NCBI GenBank assembly: GCA_004293265.1
Contig: RDXZ01000016.1
Span: forward strand, 1 to 50,412
Source: Bacteroidota bacterium
Lineage (GTDB): Bacteria; Bacteroidota; Bacteroidia; Cytophagales; Microscillaceae
DNA: 50,412 nucleotides
Direction of reading: 5' to 3'
Shown: positions 44,704 to 50,412 of the stretch, piece after piece
How the letters are laid out: every line of letters starts with the position of its first letter
Numbering within the stretch: position 1 is the first letter of the stretch
Notes under the pieces: model-generated
Databases searched by the model: none
Told to the model about the DNA's origin: nothing
The model's input: the letters and a program-made list of their open reading frames with translations, nothing else
Program-made: the position numbers and the translations under genes

Positions 44704-46065
44704 TTATTCTTTTTTACCTTTTTTCTTTTTCTTTTCATTTTGCAATGCGTCCATAGCACATCTAAAACCAATATCTGCCGTTTTGGCATCTCTATCCAAA
44801 AATCTGCGTGTGCCGGGTGAACACCAATAAGCCACATCTTTCCATGAGCCACCTTTATAAACTTTTGAATTTTTATCTAATAAAGATTCTTCTTTTTTGG
44901 CAAAAGGATTTACGTTTATATTATTATTTGGCTTTTTATTTTTAGCACTATCAATTTTAGTGGTATCAGTCAATCGTCTAAATGGATTTTCGGCGACAGT
45001 ATCCATAATCATCTCAGGAAATTTTCCTACCCATTCGTTTACATTTCCTGCCATATTATACAAACCAAAATCGTTGGGTGGATAGGCTAAAATATGATTG
45101 GTAAGAAAACAGCCATCGTTCAATCGCCCTGCAATACCTGCATAATCACCACGTCCTCTTTTAAAATTTGCCAAAATACTTCCCATTGGATATTCTTGTT
45201 TTTGATAAGGATTTCGCACAGACTTTCCGTCCCAAGGATATACTCTATTTTTAGGATAGTTTTCATCAGTGGCATATTGTGTGCCAATTAATGCTTTGGC
45301 GGCATATTCCCACTCGACTTCGGTAGGCAAACGATATTCTGGAATCAAATTATTTACGCCATCGACTACGTTAGAGGACACAGATTTGTTTGTGCCTAAT
45401 GAATCAGTACCTGTAGATTTTCCGTTTTGTCCGGGTTGTTTATTCATATTTTCCCTTACAACTTTGGTTCTCCATTTACAAAATTCGCTTGCTTGTACCC
45501 AAGATATACCTACAACAGGATAGAAACGAAAGCCGGGATAACGCAAATAGTTGGCTACATACGCGTCATTAAAAGCCATTTCGCTTGCCCAGACGGTTGT
45601 ATCTGGCAATAAAACTTGTGTTTGATAATCTTGCAAATTCATACCACTTGGAATACTATCAACGTTTGAAGGATTTTCATAATAACGCATATATTCAAGC
45701 CAATGAATATTTGCAATTTCAGTTTTATCCATAAAAAAAGAAGGTACAGATTCAGTTTGTTCATAAGCATCATGCTTAAACAACAAATCTTCTTCTGACG
45801 AACCAAACACAAATCTTCCACCTTCAATATAAACCATATTGGGTGCTTCGGGTTGCTCTTGGTATGCTTCTACCTGAAAACTATTTTTATTATCTTCTTC
45901 ATTATAATTGACACCTGTTATTTTACTTTTTTGTCCTTTTTCGTGGACGTTTGTACTATTTTGAAATTCATCTTTCTTTTTAAATAGAAAGCAAGATTGG
46001 AGCATTGATGAACACAAAAGAAATACACCGACCTGTTTTAAAAAGGACATAATCGGCTTTCCCAT
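44704..46065 (-). CDS. gldJ: GldJ-like gliding-motility/T9SS lipoprotein (SUMF1/formylglycine-generating-enzyme fold)
   Basis: 453 aa lipoprotein: signal ending LQSC (Cys25 from the first Met; Met6 is an alternative start). The FGE-sulfatase-like domain has MVYIEGGRFVFG, FFMDKTEIANIHWLEYM, LPDTTVWASEMAFND, NYLRYPGFRFYPVVGISWVQASEFCKWR, YRLPTEVEWEYAA, GNVNEWVG and GGSWKD ... TADIGFRC. The LPDTxVW and NYLRxP features are those of GldJ rather than GldK. GldJ of Flavobacterium johnsoniae is about 560 aa and is needed for gliding and T9SS. This one is shorter, carries a low-complexity insertion (NKPNNNINVNP region) and ends in a strongly basic KKKKKKGKKE-type tail. No other gld gene is in the window. 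Confidence 0.82.
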   Translation of the reverse strand: MGKPIMSFLKQVGVFLLCSSMLQSCFLFKKKDEFQNSTNVHEKGQKSKITGVNYNEEDNKNSFQVEAYQEQPEAPNMVYIEGGRFVFGSSEEDLLFKHDAYEQTESVPSFFMDKTEIANIHWLEYMRYYENPSNVDSIPSGMNLQDYQTQVLLPDTTVWASEMAFNDAYVANYLRYPGFRFYPVVGISWVQASEFCKWRTKVVRENMNKQPGQNGKSTGTDSLGTNKSVSSNVVDGVNNLIPEYRLPTEVEWEYAAKALIGTQYATDENYPKNRVYPWDGKSVRNPYQKQEYPMGSILANFKRGRGDYAGIAGRLNDGCFLTNHILAYPPNDFGLYNMAGNVNEWVGKFPEMIMDTVAENPFRRLTDTTKIDSAKNKKPNNNINVNPFAKKEESLLDKNSKVYKGGSWKDVAYWCSPGTRRFLDRDAKTADIGFRCAMDALQNEKKKKKGKKE

Positions 46066-46352
46066 ACCGTTTTGACACTTAACTTTATTATTATTTTAAC
46101 TTTATTATTTTATTATTTTGATTTTCAAATTTTTTGAAATAAAATTTGAGCATAAAAACGTATGATTGTGATTATTAAAAATACACGAATTATGCCAATA
46201 AATAACTTTATATCTGAAAAACTAATACTTTAAGATACGCTTTTATTCATTAAAAGTTTCAAAAATCTTACAAAGGTAGGTTTTATATACTTAAATATCA
46301 TATATTTTACAAAAAAAACTCAAAATTATTCATAAAATAATTTTTTTTAGTG

Positions 46353-46360
46353 TAATTTTG
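46353..46360 (+). promoter_or_regulatory. Putative -7 box for the DUF1573 gene
   Basis: TAATTTTG followed by C, 40 bp before the ATG. No clear -33. The rest of the 335-bp divergent gap (46066-46400) is AT-rich; a minus-strand TACCTTTG at 46272-46279 might serve gldJ, but lies about 200 bp from it. Confidence 0.5.
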
Positions 46361-46400
46361 CAACCAAGTAAAAATTATATTAAATACAAAAAAATTTATT

Positions 46401-46958
46401 ATGAAAAAAATTTTTTATTCAGTAATTGTTTTCGCATTGATTACGCTTAATGCTTGTGAACAAAACAAAGAAAAAACTGATACCGAAAAATCTGATATTG
46501 CGGCTAAAAATATTGAAGCAAAAAATGATGTAAAAGCAGAAAATACAACAACACAAGACACCACTACTACAAATCCAAATGCGGCAAAAGTACCAAAAGC
46601 AAAACAAGGAGAAGAACCTATCATCGAGTTTGTATCAACTACGCATAATTTTGGAGAAATAAAAGAAGGGGAAACCGTAAAACACGCTTTTAAATTCAAA
46701 AATAAAGGAAAAACTCCTTTGGTAATAGAAGAAGCAAAACCAGGCTGTGGTTGTACTGTTCCAAAATGGCCTAAAGAACCAATCCCACCAGGGGGAGAAA
46801 GCGAAATCGTGGCTGAATTTAAAACACAAGGACAAGGTGGCGGAGAAAAAATAAAAAATATTACTATTAAATCAAATACAAATCCTGCTCAAACCGTTTT
46901 AACATTCAAAGCGATGATAAATTCTGTTTCAAATGCCAAAGGACCTGTAAAACAATAA
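46401..46958 (+). CDS. DUF1573 domain lipoprotein
   Basis: 185 aa. Signal MKKIFYSVIVFALITLNAC with a lipobox LNAC (Cys19), then an about 45-aa Lys/Glu/Thr/Asn-rich linker and a DUF1573 Ig-like domain (about 75-175): FVSTTHNFGEIKEGETVKHAFKFKN, GKTPLVIEEAKPGCGCTVPKW and PPGGESEIVAEFKT. Family members are periplasmic or outer-membrane proteins of unknown role, common in Bacteroidota. Monocistronic, with a terminator at 46973. Confidence 0.92.
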   Translation: MKKIFYSVIVFALITLNACEQNKEKTDTEKSDIAAKNIEAKNDVKAENTTTQDTTTTNPNAAKVPKAKQGEEPIIEFVSTTHNFGEIKEGETVKHAFKFKNKGKTPLVIEEAKPGCGCTVPKWPKEPIPPGGESEIVAEFKTQGQGGGEKIKNITIKSNTNPAQTVLTFKAMINSVSNAKGPVKQ

Positions 46959-46972
46959 ATTTATTAACAAAA

Positions 46973-47018
46973 AATAATCATTATCAATTTCTTTTTTTTG
47001 ATAATGATTATTTTTTTT
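46973..47018 (+). terminator. Terminator after the DUF1573 gene
   Basis: Perfect 15-bp stem AATAATCATTATCAA / TTGATAATGATTATT (46973-46987 / 46998-47012) followed by eight Ts. Confidence 0.85.
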
Positions 47019-47132
47019 GTGCTAACTTTTTATCATAAAAAATAAGCAATAAAAAAATATTTCTATAAAATAAAATCTATTTGATAAAAAAAACGTTTAA
47101 GTGATAAGACCATCTTTTAGATTTATTATTAT

Positions 47133-48899
47133 ATGAAAAAAATAACAAAAATTCTTACCATTCTTATTCTTATTTTTTGTTTTCACCTCGAAACAAATGC
47201 ACAACGCAAACGAAAAAAAGATGAAAAAAATAATAAAGATAACAAAGAATCAGCCTTAGAAGTGCTTGGTGAAAACGCTAATTCTACCAGAGATGCAGAA
47301 ATGTATTTGATTGAAGGAATGAAGTTTAGTGCCATTGATGACCATAGAAAAGCGTTGGAAAGTTTTAGAAAAGCATTATTAGTAGCAGGAAACGACAATG
47401 CAACTATCAATTTTAAATTGGCTGAAACTTGCTACAAACTTAACCAAATGCCAGAAGCAGAAGGATATGCCAAAGATGCACTTCAAAAAGAAACAAATAA
47501 TAAATTTATGTATCTTATGTTGGCAAATATTTATTCTGCACAACGCCGTTATGATGATGCTATCAATACGTTTAAAAATTTATTGGCTATCAAAAATCCA
47601 CCCATAGAATATAATTATGAATTAGCAGAATTATATCTCAAAACCGAAAATCCACAAAAAGCCTTAGAATGTTATGATAAATTAGAAAAACATTTTGGTA
47701 TGTTGGAAAATATTATTCAACAAAAACAACGTGTTTATTTACAACTAAATCAAACTGATAAAGCGATTGCAGAAGGCGAAAAACTTATCAATGCTAACCC
47801 AAATGACCAAAGATATGTCGTAAGTTTGGCGGATATGTTGTTGAGTTATCAAAAAACAGAACAAGCATTGCCTTTGCTCGAAAAAATAGCACAAGAACCT
47901 AATCCTGACCCACGTACTTTTTTGTTATTAGCCAAAATTTATCAAGATAAAAACAACGAAGAAAAATCGATGCAATATCTCAAAGGTGCTTTTCAAAGTC
48001 CTGACCTTGATGCAAACGAAAAAGTAAAAATTTTAAATGCAGTCTTAGAAAAAAGTCCTGAAAAAGCAAGTAAACCCGAAGTAACAGAATTGGTGCAAGC
48101 ACTTCAAAAAGCACATCCTTATCACGTCAGAACACTTATTTTGCAGGCTGATGTGCATTTATTGAAGAAAAACAAAAAAGAAGCAGTTGATTTTTATGTG
48201 CGTGCCGCACGTATGGAAACGGGAAATATAGAAATTTGGAAAAGGGTTTTGGCTTTGGAACAAGAACTACAAATGCCTGATAGTTTGGCAAAACACGCTG
48301 AGATGGCTTTGGAAAACTTTCCTAATTATGCACCTTTTTGGTTGCATCATGGAAATGGATTGGCAGGTAAAAAAAATTATCAAAAAGCATTAACTTCTTT
48401 TCAAGAAGGTAAAATGTTGGCAATTAATAACCGAAATTTAAAAATAGATTTTTTAATTCGTTTGGGTGATACTTACAATGCTTTGCAACGTTATGCTGAT
48501 GCGGATAAAAGTTTTGATGAGGCTTTAAAAATAGACGAAGACAATGCTTTTGCATTGAACAATTATAGTTATTATTTAGCAATTCGTAAACAAAAATTAG
48601 ATGATGCGATGAAAATGGCATCAAAATTAGCCGAAAAATACCCTGACAATGCTACTTTTTTAGATACTTATGGTTGGGTGCTTTATGCCAAAGGCGAATA
48701 CAAAAAATCAAAAGCAATTTTTGAAAAAGTATTACAAAAAAATGCTCAAAATGGTGCTTATATCGAAAGATATGGTGATGTTTTGTATCAATTAGGAGAG
48801 CATAGTTTGGCGTTAGAACAATGGCAAAAGGCAAGAAAAATTGGCGGAACAACTATTTTGATTGATAAAAAAATTATCGATAAAAAATTATATGAGTAG
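47133..48899 (+). CDS. Secreted tetratricopeptide-repeat protein
   Basis: 588 aa with a signal peptide (ILTILILIFCFHLETNAQ), a basic RKRKKDEKNNKDNK segment, then TPR pairs across the whole protein (AIDDHRKALESFRKALLVAG, CYKLNQMPEAEGYAKDAL, YNYELAELYLKTENPQKALECYDKL ... DTYGWVLYAKGEYKKSKAIFEKVL). No lipobox. It is probably a periplasmic scaffold, of the type often found near envelope genes in Bacteroidota. The C-terminal WVLYAKGEYKKSKAIFEK stretch resembles the conserved last repeat of related Bacteroidota TPR proteins. It ends at the terminator shared with ribBA. Confidence 0.9.
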   Translation: MKKITKILTILILIFCFHLETNAQRKRKKDEKNNKDNKESALEVLGENANSTRDAEMYLIEGMKFSAIDDHRKALESFRKALLVAGNDNATINFKLAETCYKLNQMPEAEGYAKDALQKETNNKFMYLMLANIYSAQRRYDDAINTFKNLLAIKNPPIEYNYELAELYLKTENPQKALECYDKLEKHFGMLENIIQQKQRVYLQLNQTDKAIAEGEKLINANPNDQRYVVSLADMLLSYQKTEQALPLLEKIAQEPNPDPRTFLLLAKIYQDKNNEEKSMQYLKGAFQSPDLDANEKVKILNAVLEKSPEKASKPEVTELVQALQKAHPYHVRTLILQADVHLLKKNKKEAVDFYVRAARMETGNIEIWKRVLALEQELQMPDSLAKHAEMALENFPNYAPFWLHHGNGLAGKKNYQKALTSFQEGKMLAINNRNLKIDFLIRLGDTYNALQRYADADKSFDEALKIDEDNAFALNNYSYYLAIRKQKLDDAMKMASKLAEKYPDNATFLDTYGWVLYAKGEYKKSKAIFEKVLQKNAQNGAYIERYGDVLYQLGEHSLALEQWQKARKIGGTTILIDKKIIDKKLYE

Positions 48900-48923
48900 T
48901 TGGGTATAATCAAAAAAAATTAA

Positions 48924-48966
48924 AAATCGTTTATAAGCACTAAAAATCTTATAAACGATTTAAAAT
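48924..48966. terminator. Bidirectional terminator between the TPR gene and ribBA
   Basis: Perfect 14-bp stem AAATCGTTTATAAG / CTTATAAACGATTT (48924-48937 / 48948-48961), As before and Ts/As after, between convergent genes. Confidence 0.85.
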
Positions 48967-48981
48967 ATATTTTATAAAAAA

Positions 48982-50196
48982 TTATTGCAAAATTTCGTGT
49001 CCTAATTTGTCTCTTTTGGTTTGTAAATATTTTTCATTATGTTGATTAGATTCAATTTCTATCGCAATTTTCTCGACAATTTCCAAACCATAACCGATTA
49101 AACCTGCTCTTTTGATAGGATTGTTACTCATTAATCTTAATTTTGTAACGTTCAAATCTCTTAAAATCTGCGCTCCAACACCATAATCTCTCTCGTCCAT
49201 TTTAAAACCTAAGGCTTGATTGGCTTGTACTGTGTCCATTCCATTTTCTTGCAATTGATATGCTTTCAATTTATTGACCAAACCAATACCTCTGCCTTCT
49301 TGATTCATATATAAAATCACACCTTTTCCTTCTTTTTCAATCATTTGCATTGCTTTATGCAATTGCGCCCCACAATCACAACGACAAGAGCCAAAAATAT
49401 CACCTGTTACACAAGACGAATGGACACGCGTCAAAACGGCATCACCTTTTTCCCAAGTGCCTTTTGTGAGTGCCAAGTGTAGTTCGCCTGTGTTGAGTTG
49501 TCTGTATGCAGTCAATTTAAAATTACCCCATTCGGTTGGCATATTTACATCAACTTCTTTGCATACCAAACTTTCGTGCCTCAATCGGTAAGCAATTAAA
49601 TCTTCTATTGAAATTAGTTTTAAATTTAATCTATCTGCTAAAATGCGTAATTGTGGTAATCTTGCCATTGTACCATCTTCATTCATAATTTCTATTAGCA
49701 CGCCCACAGGTGAGAAACCTGCTAATCTTGCCAAATCGACTGTCGCTTCTGTATGTCCTGTTCGCCTCAACACTCCGCCGTCTTTTGCTTTCAATGGATT
49801 GATATGTCCTGGTCGACCTAAATCTGCAGGATTTGTTTTTTTATCTGCTAACGCTAAAATTGTCTTTGCTCTATCGTGTGCGGAGATACCTGTGGTACAA
49901 CCATTTCCTAATAAATCAACCGTTACGGTAAATGCGGTTTTCATTGGGTCAGTATTTTGTCCGACCATCAAATTCAATTCTAATTCGTTTGCTCTTTGTT
50001 CTGTAAGTGCTACGCACAGCAATCCACGTCCTTCTTTGAGGACAAAATTAACTTTTTCGGGCGTGATACATTCTGCGGCACAAATAAAATCACCTTCATT
50101 TTCTCTATCTTCATCATCAACTACGATTACAAATTCTCCGTTTTTAATGGCTTGTATGGCTTCTTCTACACTATTTAATTTTATTTTTTCTTGCAT
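48982..50196 (-). CDS. ribBA: Bifunctional 3,4-dihydroxy-2-butanone-4-phosphate synthase / GTP cyclohydrolase II
   Basis: 404 aa, two full-length domains for the first steps of riboflavin synthesis. The RibB part (1-200) has [60 protein letters not shown] and the second metal site. The RibA part (about 205-400) has the zinc cysteines in [17 protein letters not shown], the GTP-binding [16 protein letters not shown] and the catalytic Asp/Arg region. A promoter precedes it; the leader is short and holds no FMN-riboswitch-like fold. Cytosolic. Confidence 0.97.
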   Translation of the reverse strand: MQEKIKLNSVEEAIQAIKNGEFVIVVDDEDRENEGDFICAAECITPEKVNFVLKEGRGLLCVALTEQRANELELNLMVGQNTDPMKTAFTVTVDLLGNGCTTGISAHDRAKTILALADKKTNPADLGRPGHINPLKAKDGGVLRRTGHTEATVDLARLAGFSPVGVLIEIMNEDGTMARLPQLRILADRLNLKLISIEDLIAYRLRHESLVCKEVDVNMPTEWGNFKLTAYRQLNTGELHLALTKGTWEKGDAVLTRVHSSCVTGDIFGSCRCDCGAQLHKAMQMIEKEGKGVILYMNQEGRGIGLVNKLKAYQLQENGMDTVQANQALGFKMDERDYGVGAQILRDLNVTKLRLMSNNPIKRAGLIGYGLEIVEKIAIEIESNQHNEKYLQTKRDKLGHEILQ

Positions 50197-50229
50197 TTTT
50201 TTGAGTTTTATTTATTTTTTGAGAATTTG

Positions 50230-50260
50230 CAAAGTTAAATAAAAAAGTTATTATTTGCAA
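50230..50260 (-). promoter_or_regulatory. Promoter of ribBA
   Basis: Minus strand: -33 TTG (50260-50258), 20-bp spacer, -7 TAACTTTG (50237-50230) followed by C, 33 bp before the ATG. Confidence 0.7.
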
Positions 50261-50358
50261 AAAATAAAAATTCAAAAAATAAAATGTGATGAAAGATTTT
50301 TTTATATCTATTTAGGAAAGGAAATTAAATAATCTGATATTTTGTACTAACAAAAGTA

Positions 50359-50373
50359 GTGTAACAGAACTTT
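50359..50373. repeat. Inverted copy of the IS-end-like motif seen at 297-310
   Basis: GTGTAACAGAACTT here is the reverse complement of AAGTTCTGTTACAC at 297-310. Read as an IS right end, its body would lie to the left, where no transposase is visible, so it would be a solo end. The gap from 50261 to the window edge has nothing else recognised. Confidence 0.4.
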
Positions 50374-50412
50374 GTTCACAACATACTAACGAAATTCGTT
50401 ATTGATAGATTA

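Noticed and set aside
50197-50412. FMN riboswitch upstream of ribBA
   Set aside because: The leader is about 30 nt and AT-rich, with none of the conserved FMN-element helices.

Overview
The window is AT-rich chromosomal DNA from a member of the Bacteroidota, most like a gliding, Cytophagales-type bacterium. The evidence is type IX secretion (T9SS) C-terminal sorting domains on two giant secreted proteins, a GldJ-type gliding lipoprotein, GLPGLI, DUF2911 and DUF5522 family proteins, a SusC-like barrel, a SiaB-type kinase, and promoters of the Bacteroidota form (TTG, about 19-21 bp, TAnnTTTG) with no clear Shine-Dalgarno sites. The genus cannot be fixed from the sequence.

Layout. 1-720: 5' end of an AAA-ATPase-like/DUF1703 gene and a decayed IS1-type insertion. 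724-5266 (minus): folP, gmk, aroA and a membrane Ser/Thr kinase. 5571-14875 (plus): a DUF2911 protein, a dense TTGACAA/TTGTCAA repeat array, a 1557-aa alpha-2-macroglobulin-like protein that carries a TonB-receptor plug domain, and a SusC-like barrel protein that lacks one. 15085-20985: a 1966-aa T9SS cargo protein. 21000-21700: terminator, palindromic repeats and an odd 117-nt class II tRNA-like gene on the minus strand. 21710-29648: Lrp-type regulator, dolichol-phosphate-mannose-synthase-like glycosyltransferase, GLPGLI protein, a 73-aa protein resembling only the N-terminal anchor of TonB, SiaB-like kinase, secreted endonuclease/phosphatase, small lipoproteins, DUF5522 and a TPR lipoprotein. 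30103-40674: a 3523-aa T9SS cargo with three beta-helix modules and nine Ig-like repeats. 40769-50196: porin, an SDR plus CREST/ceramidase-like membrane protein pair, gldJ-like plus DUF1801, DUF1573 lipoprotein, TPR protein and ribBA.

Most of the window concerns the cell envelope and surface: T9SS cargo, a gliding/T9SS lipoprotein, outer-membrane barrels and many secreted or lipid-anchored proteins, with housekeeping genes (folate, guanylate, shikimate, riboflavin) at both ends. Intergenic DNA is crowded with short non-autonomous palindromic repeats. The most striking is a 135-137 bp two-hairpin element present twice in opposite orientation, each copy bracketed by a long perfect duplication of different flanking DNA (25 and 34 bp). 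This, the tRNA-like gene, the stand-alone TonB anchor, and the plug-containing A2M protein next to a plug-less barrel are the best candidates for something undescribed.
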